DNA of 5,378 nucleotides from Firmicutes bacterium UBA5301 (GCA_002408345.1 DHRX01000128.1:1-5378), one strand, 5' to 3'. Shown: positions 1 through 5,378, numbered from the stretch's first letter. Made by a program: numbers and translations. Notes: generated by a model not told the origin, from the letters alone.

Positions 1-387
1 AAATGGGCTATTTCTATAGACCCTACTAATGCAAGAGCCTATAATCTTTTAGGAAAAGCTTTGGAAATCAGAGGAAACTTAGCAGAAGCGGAGGAGTGCT
101 ATCATACAGCTTTAAACATCGCACCTGATTATGCCCAAGCCCACTATAACCTGGGCAACCTTTTCAAGAACTCGGGTAAATATACCGAAGCCATCCAGGA
201 ATTTCGGGCAGCTTTAAAAAAATACCCGGACTATATTCCCGCTTTGTGCTCCTTGGGTTTGGCCTACCAAAAAAAGGGAGAACTTATCCAAGCGGCGAAC
301 GTCTGGCAGAAAGCGTTGAAAGTTAATCCCAATAACCCTTTAGCCAGTGAGCATCTGAAGCGAGTGGCGGCAGGGAAAGAACTGTAG
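1..387 (+). CDS. TPR-repeat protein, C-terminal part (5' end outside window)
   Basis: The reading frame is open from base 1, so this is the last 128 residues of a longer protein; a TTG at base 61 is internal and is not taken as the start. The visible part is almost entirely tetratricopeptide repeats. The tail of one repeat (residues 1-10, ending in the DPTN turn) is followed by three full 34-residue units at about 11-44, 45-78 and 79-112. Each carries the usual pattern: A-x-x-x-x-LG in helix A, a G turn, then A-x-x-x-x-x-AL in helix B, ending in a P-(D/N)-(Y/N) turn. A short basic tail follows. TPR arrays are protein-protein interaction scaffolds, so the partner and function cannot be read from this fragment. 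No membrane segment or enzymatic domain is visible. It ends 27 bp before the diguanylate cyclase gene and probably shares its transcript. The TPR assignment is firm; the role is unknown. Confidence 0.9.
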   Translation, partial: KWAISIDPTNARAYNLLGKALEIRGNLAEAEECYHTALNIAPDYAQAHYNLGNLFKNSGKYTEAIQEFRAALKKYPDYIPALCSLGLAYQKKGELIQAANVWQKALKVNPNNPLASEHLKRVAAGKEL

Positions 388-399
388 GCTGCAGAAGTT

Positions 400-414
400 A
401 GGGGAGAAGAAGGG
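400..414 (+). promoter_or_regulatory. Purine-rich ribosome binding region of the cyclase gene
   Basis: A 15-base all-purine stretch offers two overlapping Shine-Dalgarno matches. The AGGGGAG part (400-406) is 8 bases before TTG 415, and the AAGAAGG part (407-413) is about 10 bases before ATG 424. The start of the next gene is therefore ambiguous by three codons. Confidence 0.5.
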
Positions 415-1575
415 TTGAATGTAATGAAATTTACCCCCTTAATAGGTCTGACTGTAGTGACTTTTTTTTTCGGCGGGATAGTTACCTACCTGTGCCTTGG
501 ACGGAAGAGTAGACCCGGTAAAGTAGCCGAGTTAACCAGGCAAGTCAGTCAACTCAATATAGAACGGAACCGTTTGGAAAAAGAAGTTAATAAGGGTATT
601 TTCGATATATTAGCGATCTACGAATTTACTTCGGTTTTAGGCAGTATTACTAATCTACGGGAATTATACAACATGTTGGTGGATACAATCCTGCGCATTA
701 TCCATTACGACGCCTGCTCTATATTGGTAACCGATCCTGAAACTAAGAATCTGGAAATGGCTATCTCTCGTGGTTTGGCCCCGGAAATTGTAGCTAATTA
801 TGAAGCTACCTGTATTGACAAGGGAATAATTGGCCGAGTTATGCAGCGAGGGCAACCAGAGATAATGAATGACTTAAAGGTGCTACCGTGGCCAGACAAC
901 ATCTACCAGGATTTTCCTTTCAACTCCATACTAAGTATTCCTCTGGTTATTCATGGGGAGATTCTAGGGGTTTTAACCCTATATCTGCGACAAAAAGATG
1001 GGTTTAAACGGGATGATCTGCGTATTCTGTTTATCATTGCGAATCAGACCGCTTTTGCTATTAAAAACGGGCACCTTTATGAAAAGGTAGCTGAACAGGC
1101 TACTTTGGATGGCTTAACTGGTTTATATAACTATCGGGTTTTTCGGGAGCAGATTGAAAAGGAAGTTGCTAGGGCTCAGAGGGAGAACCGCTGTGTTTCC
1201 ATGATTATGATTGATGTAGATGATTTCAAGTCGGTGAATGATTGCTATGGACACCAGCGGGGGGACACGGTTTTAAAAGCCATGGCGACACAGTTACGGA
1301 ATTCTGTCCGGGATATTGATATGGTCGCACGCTACGGAGGAGAAGAGTTTGCGGTGATCCTCCCCAACACGGGGTTGAAGGATGCTGTAGTTATAGCGAA
1401 CCGTATTCACCAGACTATTGGTACTCAAAAACTAGATGGATTGCAGGTTACAATTAGTTTAGGGGTGGCCGTTTATCCGGGACCAGGTGTGAATTCAGCT
1501 GATGACCTGGTTTGTAAAGCCGATACCTTTGCTTATCAGGCTAAATTCCGGGGCAAAAATCAGGTATATCACTAA
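415..1575 (+). CDS. Membrane-anchored GAF-GGDEF diguanylate cyclase
   Basis: Predicted to make cyclic di-GMP from two GTP at the inner face of the membrane. Counted from TTG 415 (386 aa; ATG 424 would give 383), one hydrophobic segment at about residues 8-29 is followed by a charged, coiled-coil-like linker (about 36-60). A GAF sensor domain follows at about 63-222, then a GGDEF domain from about 226 to the end. The GGDEF domain starts with DGLTGLYN (232-239) and has the metal-binding D267 in IDVDDFK, N275, and the active-site GGEEF at 308-312. R299-x-x-D302, five residues before GGEEF, is the product-inhibition I-site, so feedback control by c-di-GMP is expected. There is no EAL or HD-GYP domain, so this should be a synthase only. 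The GAF ligand is not evident. The gene lies between a TPR gene (27 bp gap) and the DnaD-like gene (19 bp gap). A run of nine T at 462-470 sits inside the membrane-segment codons. The function is confident; the signal sensed is unknown. Confidence 0.93.
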   Translation: MNVMKFTPLIGLTVVTFFFGGIVTYLCLGRKSRPGKVAELTRQVSQLNIERNRLEKEVNKGIFDILAIYEFTSVLGSITNLRELYNMLVDTILRIIHYDACSILVTDPETKNLEMAISRGLAPEIVANYEATCIDKGIIGRVMQRGQPEIMNDLKVLPWPDNIYQDFPFNSILSIPLVIHGEILGVLTLYLRQKDGFKRDDLRILFIIANQTAFAIKNGHLYEKVAEQATLDGLTGLYNYRVFREQIEKEVARAQRENRCVSMIMIDVDDFKSVNDCYGHQRGDTVLKAMATQLRNSVRDIDMVARYGGEEFAVILPNTGLKDAVVIANRIHQTIGTQKLDGLQVTISLGVAVYPGPGVNSADDLVCKADTFAYQAKFRGKNQVYH

Positions 1576-1580
1576 AGGTT

Positions 1581-1586
1581 GGGAAG
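1581..1586 (+). promoter_or_regulatory. Ribosome binding site that sets the DnaD-like start
   Basis: GGGAAG lies 8 bases before ATG 1595. It supports that start over the longer open frame, which reaches back to 1502 and would overlap the cyclase gene by 74 bp. Confidence 0.5.
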
Positions 1587-1594
1587 ATTTAGGG

Positions 1595-2332
1595 ATGGCA
1601 CTTAATTTCAATTTAGAATATTCCGGAGAATGTCGGCCTAGTTTGGCGATCTACCCGGAATTGATATCAATATACTACCCCCAGATTGGTAAAGAGGGGG
1701 TAATTTTGTGGTTGGTTCTGGCTTTCAAAGCGCGGCAAAACCTTGATATTGACACTGATGTATTAGCCCAAGAAGCAAGGTTATCAACGCAGGAATTTGA
1801 CGAGGCTTTTGCTCGTATAATTCAGGCGGGGTTGGTTTCATTAAATGATAGGGACGATGGGACGCAAAGCTTAGTTATCCACGACCCCCTGCCAGCAGCA
1901 GAGGTAATGCCGTTGCTTCAGGCAGAAACGGCAGTTACTGCTGAGGAAACCCCTCCTGTGCTTGTCCAAGAACCAGTAGTGGAGGATCCCTTTGGGGATT
2001 TATTGCGCTATTATGAGTCTAAGGTAGGTTGGATTACCCCTAAGATTTGCGATGAATTAGCGAAATGGGTTGATGATGGGCTAGCACCGGCGGTGATTTC
2101 CGAAGCCATTGACGAGATGATGAAACGGGCAGATACTCCCAGATTTGCGTATTTAAATGCTATTTTATTGGCTTGGCATAAAAATGGTTGGCATACTCTG
2201 CACGATCTTGAGGAGGTTAAGCAAAAGAAGCAGTCCCTGGAAGGGGCCCCCAATGCAGCCGCCTACAACGAGCCGGATTTAGACCGGATACGAAAATGGA
2301 AGGAGCTTTATCCAGATGAGTATGATGCCTAA
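1595..2332 (+). CDS. DnaD-like replication initiation protein
   Basis: A 245-residue protein with the two-part architecture of Bacillota DnaD/DnaB-type primosome proteins. Residues about 12-95 look like the N-terminal winged-helix (DnaD_N) domain, with YPELISIYYPQIGKEGVIL as the first helices and a LSTQEFDEAFARIIQAGLV recognition-like segment. Residues about 96-130 are a Pro/Glu/Ala-rich linker. Residues about 131-205 are the C-terminal DnaD domain (DnaB_2 family), shown by RYYESKVGWITP (138-149) and the helix Y186-x-x-x-I190-x-x-x-W194 followed by K-x-G-W. That Y-x-x-x-I-x-x-x-W pattern is associated with DNA binding in this family. The charged tail (206-245) probably contains another helix. 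DnaD proteins remodel DNA and help bring the replicative helicase to origins or restart sites. Here the next gene is a DnaB-type helicase overlapping by 17 bp, a strong hint of a functional pair. No DnaI/DnaC-type AAA+ loader is in the window. Such proteins occur both as chromosomal DnaD and in phages or plasmids, so no gene symbol is given. Confidence 0.85.
   Translation: MALNFNLEYSGECRPSLAIYPELISIYYPQIGKEGVILWLVLAFKARQNLDIDTDVLAQEARLSTQEFDEAFARIIQAGLVSLNDRDDGTQSLVIHDPLPAAEVMPLLQAETAVTAEETPPVLVQEPVVEDPFGDLLRYYESKVGWITPKICDELAKWVDDGLAPAVISEAIDEMMKRADTPRFAYLNAILLAWHKNGWHTLHDLEEVKQKKQSLEGAPNAAAYNEPDLDRIRKWKELYPDEYDA
2298..2305 (+). promoter_or_regulatory. Strong ribosome binding site of the helicase gene
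   Basis: GGAAGGAG lies inside the 3' end of the DnaD-like gene, 10 bases before ATG 2316. Its spacing favours ATG 2316 over the later in-frame ATGs at 2322, 2325, 2334 and 2337. Confidence 0.6.
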
Positions 2333-3713
2333 CATGATGCCTGATTACGGTTATAAGTATCCCTGCGATTTGCCGGCAGAACGGCGGGTCTTAGGAATCA
2401 TTATTCGTTATCCGCATAAAATCGATAGTGTGATTGATATTATTAAACCGGAATATTTTTATGAGGCCCAAAACAGGCTAATTTTCCAAACAATTTTGGC
2501 GGTATATAAGGAACGGGGTAGCGTTTCCTATACACAAGTTTTTAATAAACTGCGTAAAAACCCGGAGTTACCATTGCCGGATCAGGCCTTGCTTAGTTTA
2601 ACGGAGTCTTTTGTTAGTAAAGCTGAGCTAGAACCGAGTATAGAAGCCTTAGCGACGGCATTGAGTAAGCGCCGGATCTTGGCTGCTGTAGAAGAGATCG
2701 AAAAAATGGTAGCTCAGGATACGGGTGATTTGACCGTACTGCGTGAAAAGGCTCAGGAATTAATTTTTGCCGCTACAGCCACTGAACATACTGGGGAAGA
2801 AGACATTCAGGGTCTCAGTGAAGTACTGAGTTTGTGCTATACTAACTTACTGAGTAGGACAGAGGGCAGTCAACCCTTCGGTCTATTTGTACGTTATCCG
2901 GCCATTGATAGTTTAACCACTGGCTTTAAGAAGAAGGACTTAATTATTTTAGCCGGGCGGCCTAGTATGGGTAAAACTGCGTTAGCCCTCAACTTTGCGG
3001 TTAATGTAGCTAAACGGCAGACCCCGGTACTCATTTTTAGCTTAGAAATGGATAACGAGCAAATCGGCGATAGAATTGTAATTGGTGAACTTTTTAAGCT
3101 CCGTGACCGGAATGGGAGCCCTATTATTAGTAGCTATGAGTATAATACTAAACTTAGTGACGAGGGCAAAATTTCCCATGCCTTAGGGGTCTTTAACTCC
3201 CTTAATGATCTTCCTATTTTTGTCGTCGACAGACGGGGTTTGACAATTGTAGAGATAAGGGCTAAAGCCCGTAAAGTCAAAGCCCAATATCCAGATCTGG
3301 GTTTTATCATCATTGACTATCTTCAGTTGATTAAACCACCGGAAAGCCAGCGTAATTGGGCCTTAATAGTAGGTGATGCTGTTCGAGAACTGCGGGATTT
3401 AGCTGGCGAATTAAATGTGCCAATTATGCTATTATCCCAGTTGAATCGGAGTGTGGAAAGCAGGGATAATAAACGTCCCGTAATGAGTGATCTAAGAGAT
3501 AGCGGTAATATCGAGGAATTTGCCGACTTAGTTATGTTTGTTTATAGAGATGAGTATTATTATCCTGATCAAGCTGAGGCCAAAGGTACGAAGGGACAGG
3601 CTGAGCTAATTATTGCTAAGAACCGTAAAGGGCAGACCGGTAAAGCGATTTTACAGTTCGTACCGGAGTTTGCCAAATTTATTGATGTTACCGACCGCAA
3701 GCCGGATCAGTAA
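2316..3713 (+). CDS. DnaB-family hexameric replicative-type DNA helicase
   Basis: A 465-residue RecA-fold helicase of the DnaB family, expected to form a ring and unwind the fork using ATP. The N-terminal DnaB domain spans about 17-125 (PAERRVLG, then EYFYEAQNRLIF, where the family has DFY...R.IF). A linker follows at about 126-185, and the C-terminal ATPase at about 186-460. Walker A is GRPSMGKT (214-221). FSLEM (241-245) carries the expected catalytic glutamate E244. Walker B is IIIDYLQL (331-338, D334). LSQLNRSVESR (373-383), the SDLRDSGNIE motif (391-400) and the K435-x-R437 arginine-finger region (AKNRKGQTG) are all present. Length is normal, so it looks active. Differences from the usual family sequence: the common Q-E-V-x-x-I-S-R-x-LK helix reads NWALIVGDAVRELRDL (347-362), QDAD reads EFAD (401-404), and about 8 extra residues lie near 263-278. 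It overlaps the DnaD-like gene by 17 bp and is followed by two small genes. It may be a second DnaB paralogue rather than the main replicative helicase. Confidence 0.92.
   Translation: MSMMPNMMPDYGYKYPCDLPAERRVLGIIIRYPHKIDSVIDIIKPEYFYEAQNRLIFQTILAVYKERGSVSYTQVFNKLRKNPELPLPDQALLSLTESFVSKAELEPSIEALATALSKRRILAAVEEIEKMVAQDTGDLTVLREKAQELIFAATATEHTGEEDIQGLSEVLSLCYTNLLSRTEGSQPFGLFVRYPAIDSLTTGFKKKDLIILAGRPSMGKTALALNFAVNVAKRQTPVLIFSLEMDNEQIGDRIVIGELFKLRDRNGSPIISSYEYNTKLSDEGKISHALGVFNSLNDLPIFVVDRRGLTIVEIRAKARKVKAQYPDLGFIIIDYLQLIKPPESQRNWALIVGDAVRELRDLAGELNVPIMLLSQLNRSVESRDNKRPVMSDLRDSGNIEEFADLVMFVYRDEYYYPDQAEAKGTKGQAELIIAKNRKGQTGKAILQFVPEFAKFIDVTDRKPDQ
2322..2342 (+). repeat. 9-bp direct repeat at the dnaD-like stop / helicase start
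   Basis: ATGATGCCT occurs at 2322-2330 and again at 2334-2342, separated by AAC. It encodes MMP-N-MMP in the helicase frame, and the DnaD-like stop codon TAA (2330-2332) lies at the junction. The helicase therefore has five ATG codons among its first eight. Confidence 0.85.
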
Positions 3714-3727
3714 GGCGGTGGAAGTAG

Positions 3728-3928
3728 ATGGTCGATCTCTTTCAAGACTTGGCTAGGGCGAAGATATTACTACTTAGTGCATATGAAGAACTTCGTAAAG
3801 AAGGTAAGTTATCTGAGGAACAGTTAGAGGCTATTGTCACTCTAATGGATTCAATTGAAGCAGATCCAAAGCCTGTACTACAAGCAGAATTAGAGCGGAT
3901 TTTTGCAAACGGGCGAGGTGATGGCTAA
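3728..3928 (+). CDS. Small acidic helical protein, unrecognised (66 aa)
   Basis: I do not recognise this family. The 66-residue product is acidic and looks wholly helical: a first helix at about 2-25 rich in Leu and Ala (VDLFQDLARAKILLLSAYEE), a KEGKLSE turn, a second helix at about 28-44, and a third at about 48-60, with a GRGDG tail. No membrane segment, cysteine cluster or HTH signature is evident. The ATG start has a purine-rich upstream stretch (GGTGGAAG, about 4 bases before it), and the gene begins 14 bp after the helicase stop. It ends in TAATG, its stop sharing one base with the next start. Close spacing, a good ribosome binding site and conserved direction argue that it is real. Its position suggests a helicase- or primosome-associated accessory protein, but nothing in the sequence proves this. 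Confidence 0.65.
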   Translation: MVDLFQDLARAKILLLSAYEELRKEGKLSEEQLEAIVTLMDSIEADPKPVLQAELERIFANGRGDG

Positions 3929-4119
3929 TGAATGGGAAGTACGAACTGGCCAAATTGCTAGAGGGTAAAGTTATTAAGAAAGCTGACTTAAGTAACGGTA
4001 CGGTTAAACTGGAATTCATGGATGGTACTAGGTTTGTACGGGAAAAGACTTTTGAGGGTATGATTCATGCTACTCTCTATGACAGCATTGGAAAGACCAT
4101 TATTAGCGTTCGGATTTGA
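3928..4119 (+). CDS. Small beta-rich protein, unrecognised (63 aa)
   Basis: I do not recognise this family. The 63-residue product is slightly basic. It begins with a short helix (about 4-11), followed by what look like strands at 13-19, 24-30 and 34-39, with a turn at M-D-G-T-R. A short helix (about 42-52) and a final strand GKTIISVRI (55-63) run to the very C-terminus. This is the look of a small barrel or SH3-like fold, but no motif identifies a function. The start ATG overlaps the upstream stop as TAATG, and an AGGTG ribosome binding site (3916-3920) lies inside the upstream gene, so the two small genes are translationally coupled and are probably made together. It is the last gene before the 72-bp gap and so may close the replication module. 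Confidence 0.65.
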   Translation: MNGKYELAKLLEGKVIKKADLSNGTVKLEFMDGTRFVREKTFEGMIHATLYDSIGKTIISVRI

Positions 4120-4143
4120 TTAAAACCGGCCTAGCCAGGGTAC

Positions 4144-4170
4144 ACTACTAGAAATAAGAGTAGTTTTACT
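4144..4170 (+). terminator. Weak candidate intrinsic terminator
   Basis: A perfect 6-bp inverted repeat, ACTACT (4144-4149) with AGTAGT (4159-4164), encloses a 9-base loop. A T-rich stretch (TTTTACTTT, 4164-4172) follows. The stem has only two G-C pairs and the T tract is interrupted, so any termination would be partial. It sits in the only sizeable gap of the window, between the small ORFs and the 3D-domain gene, which is where a transcription boundary would be expected. Confidence 0.35.
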
Positions 4171-4177
4171 TTGGATT

Positions 4178-4186
4178 AGGGGTGGG
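4178..4186 (+). promoter_or_regulatory. Ribosome binding site supporting the GTG start
   Basis: AGGGGTGGG ends 5 bases before GTG 4192, with AGGGG 9 bases away. The alternative ATG at 4207 would be about 20 bases away, so GTG is preferred. Confidence 0.5.
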
Positions 4187-4191
4187 ACTCG

Positions 4192-5085
4192 GTGGAGAGC
4201 CGCTCTATGTCAGCAAAGGGGAAGGTTTCGATTCTTCTCTGGACGGCGATAATGGGATTGGTTTTGGGCATTCTGTTGGCTGTTGCTGGTTATTACCTTC
4301 AGGAGAAACAGGTAGTGATTGATCTGGACGGCATTAGTTTTGCTTACCAGACTTATGGCCGTAATGTAGCGGAAGTTTTGGCCGAAATTGGTATCTTTGT
4401 AGGAAAATCAGATGTAGTTATCCCAGGCTTAGAGGCCAAAATTGCTGAGGCCATGAGTATTGAAATAGTGCGGGATCAAGTTGACGTAGAGTCAGGAGAT
4501 GTTGAGGTTCAACCGCTAGTTGAGACAAAATATGTTACTGATTTGGTAAAGGTTCCTTTTCAGGAAACTAAAGAACCCTCAGACCAACTAGCTAATGGTT
4601 TAGAGAAGATAGTTATCTTGGGGAAAGAGGGTTTAGTTCAGCGGACCCGGAAACTTATCTATCAAGATGGAAAACTGATTGAGGAATACTTAATACTAGA
4701 AAAAGTTATGGCAGAGCCAACGGATCAGGTGGTCCTAGTTGGTCGGAAAGAACCGAGTAACATTATTACTACCAGCCACGGTACTTATCGATACAAGGAA
4801 GTAAAAGAAATCTTGGCTACCGCTTACTATCCAGGCCCAGAGAGTACGGCTCCTTATGATGATGGTTTTACGGCCATAGGCTTAGAGGCTGGATTTGGTA
4901 TTATTGCTGTAGATCCCACGGTAATTCCCCTGCGGTCAAAGGTGTATATTCCTGGTTACGGTGTGGCGCTCGCCGGAGATGTAGGTGGCGCTATTAAGGG
5001 AGAACGAGTGGATTTATGTTACGAAACTTTAGAAGAAGCGATTAACTTTGGTCGCCAATGGGTACAAGTCTATATTTTAGAGTAA
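4192..5085 (+). CDS. Cell-wall 3D-domain protein (YabE/RpfB-like: TM, DUF348, G5, 3D)
   Basis: A 297-residue protein exported but held by an N-terminal membrane anchor (hydrophobic residues about 12-35, no cysteine lipobox). The outside part has three domains. One DUF348 domain lies at about 41-93 (VVIDLDG..., then T-x-G-x-x-V-A-E-V-L). A G5-type adhesive domain lies at about 108-184, ending in VVLVGRKE. A C-terminal 3D domain (about 207-297) carries the three aspartates that name the family: D241 in AVDP, D263 in AGDVGGAIKG and D274 in VDLCY. 3D proteins share the double-psi barrel of lytic transglycosylase MltA and are associated with peptidoglycan cleavage in growth or spore revival. It has one DUF348 repeat where larger relatives have several. 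rsmA starts 14 bp downstream, the conserved Bacillota yabE/rpfB neighbourhood. The start is GTG, chosen from its ribosome binding site. The domain call is firm; the exact substrate is inferred. Confidence 0.92.
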   Translation: MESRSMSAKGKVSILLWTAIMGLVLGILLAVAGYYLQEKQVVIDLDGISFAYQTYGRNVAEVLAEIGIFVGKSDVVIPGLEAKIAEAMSIEIVRDQVDVESGDVEVQPLVETKYVTDLVKVPFQETKEPSDQLANGLEKIVILGKEGLVQRTRKLIYQDGKLIEEYLILEKVMAEPTDQVVLVGRKEPSNIITTSHGTYRYKEVKEILATAYYPGPESTAPYDDGFTAIGLEAGFGIIAVDPTVIPLRSKVYIPGYGVALAGDVGGAIKGERVDLCYETLEEAINFGRQWVQVYILE

Positions 5086-5099
5086 AGCAAGGATGCGAT

Positions 5100-5378
5100 A
5101 TGGAACTTTATAAACCTTCAGTGGTGCAGAAACTTCTAGACAAGTATGGTTTAAAGGCTAAAAAGGGCTTTGGTCAAAACTTTCTAATTGACCGGAACGT
5201 TCTGGAAAAGATAGGGGGGGCTGCTGAATTCCAGGTAACAGACAACGTTTTAGAGATAGGCCCAGGATTAGGTACCCTAGGCGCTTTCTTTGCATCATCG
5301 GTTAGTCGCTGGTTGGCGGTAGAAATAGACCGAGATTTGGCACCGGTACTGGAAGGCATATCTGGACAAACCCCTAAT
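5100..5378 (+). CDS. rsmA: 16S rRNA dimethyladenosine transferase RsmA (KsgA), 5' part
   Basis: The first 93 residues of RsmA, which dimethylates two adjacent adenines in the 3'-terminal hairpin of 16S rRNA (A1518 and A1519 in E. coli numbering) using S-adenosylmethionine, late in small-subunit assembly. The window edge removes the rest; family members are usually about 270-290 residues. Diagnostic features seen are KKGFGQNFLID (21-31), the SAM-binding motif I EIGPGLGTLG (52-61), and AVEIDRDL (73-80), where E75 should hold the ribose of SAM. The start is ATG 5100 with AAGG (5089-5092) 7 bases upstream; the earlier ATG 5093 is out of frame and meets a stop after six codons. It follows the 3D-domain gene by 14 bp and is probably co-transcribed. 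The run of seven G at 5214-5220 encodes I-G-G-A in frame, so it is not a frameshift here. The catalytic NPPY motif lies beyond the window. Confidence 0.96.
   Translation, partial: MELYKPSVVQKLLDKYGLKAKKGFGQNFLIDRNVLEKIGGAAEFQVTDNVLEIGPGLGTLGAFFASSVSRWLAVEIDRDLAPVLEGISGQTPN

Noticed and set aside
664..855. Reverse-strand open frame of 63 codons inside the cyclase gene.
   Set aside because: It lies wholly within a conserved GAF domain coding region, and its translation shows no recognisable motif.
1502..1594. Upstream extension of the DnaD-like frame by 31 codons, overlapping the cyclase gene.
   Set aside because: It would overlap coding sequence for the conserved GGDEF C-terminus by 74 bp. 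ATG 1595 has a properly spaced GGGAAG site, and the DnaD N-terminus begins there.
2011..2253. Reverse-strand open frame of 80 codons inside the DnaD-like gene.
   Set aside because: It is antisense to the conserved DnaD C-terminal domain, with no independent evidence of a start signal or protein family.
3837..4019. Reverse-strand open frame of 60 codons across the two small genes.
   Set aside because: The forward frames have ribosome binding sites, coupling and operon context; the reverse frame has none of these.
4116..4146. Possible promoter TTGATT (4116-4121) and TACACT (4141-4146) before the 3D-domain gene.
   Set aside because: Each box matches the consensus at only four of six positions, and the 19-base spacing is long. 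A separate promoter for the wall gene is plausible but not supported well enough to list.
4120..4191. A cyclic di-AMP (ydaO-type) riboswitch, which often precedes RpfB-like wall-protein genes in Bacillota.
   Set aside because: The gap is only 72 bases, too short for that riboswitch, and its only visible structure is the short 6-bp hairpin.
5214..5220. Run of seven G in rsmA as a frameshift or slippage site.
   Set aside because: The frame is intact and conserved motifs lie on both sides. rsmA is a housekeeping gene where phase variation is unlikely.
5174..5359. Reverse-strand open frame of 61 codons inside rsmA.
   Set aside because: The forward strand encodes clear RsmA motifs at the same place.
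1..5378. tRNA or rRNA genes, CRISPR arrays, insertion sequences and attachment sites.
   Set aside because: I saw no cloverleaf-like segment, no regularly spaced repeats, no transposase or integrase reading frame and no long terminal repeats.

Overview
The window is a compact, single-strand stretch of a bacterial chromosome. All eight genes point right and the gaps are short; the largest is 72 bp. Three things suggest a low-to-moderate GC member of the Bacillota, probably a Clostridia-type anaerobe: a DnaD-domain protein, a membrane-anchored DUF348-G5-3D (YabE/RpfB-like) cell-wall protein next to rsmA (ksgA), and GTG/TTG starts with strong purine-rich ribosome binding sites. The genus cannot be named from the sequence alone.

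Layout. (1) 1-387 is the C-terminal part of a tetratricopeptide-repeat (TPR) protein, cut by the window edge. (2) 415-1575 is a membrane-anchored GAF-GGDEF diguanylate cyclase with an intact GGEEF active site and an RxxD inhibitory site. (3) 1595-2332 is a DnaD-like replication protein. (4) 2316-3713 is a DnaB-family hexameric helicase whose start overlaps the dnaD-like gene by 17 bp. (5) 3728-3928 and 3928-4119 are two very small unrecognised proteins, translationally coupled to each other and directly behind the helicase. (6) 4120-4191 is the only real intergenic gap and holds a weak terminator-like hairpin. (7) 4192-5085 is the DUF348-G5-3D wall protein. (8) 5100-5378 is the 5' third of rsmA, the 16S rRNA dimethyladenosine transferase, cut by the right edge.

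How the genes fit together. The 3D protein and rsmA form a conserved Bacillota neighbourhood, but here without the rnmV gene that separates them in Bacillus subtilis. Between that pair and the signalling genes sits a four-gene block (DnaD-like, DnaB-like helicase, two small ORFs) that looks like a self-contained replication module. A DnaD-type initiation protein coupled to its own helicase is also common in prophages and mobile elements. The helicase departs from the usual family sequence in several places, so it may be a second, specialised or element-derived DnaB rather than the main replicative one. No integrase, terminase, att site, CRISPR array, tRNA or rRNA is visible. The most interesting leads are this module with its two small partners, and a nine-T tract near the start of the cyclase gene where a one-base slip either way truncates the protein.
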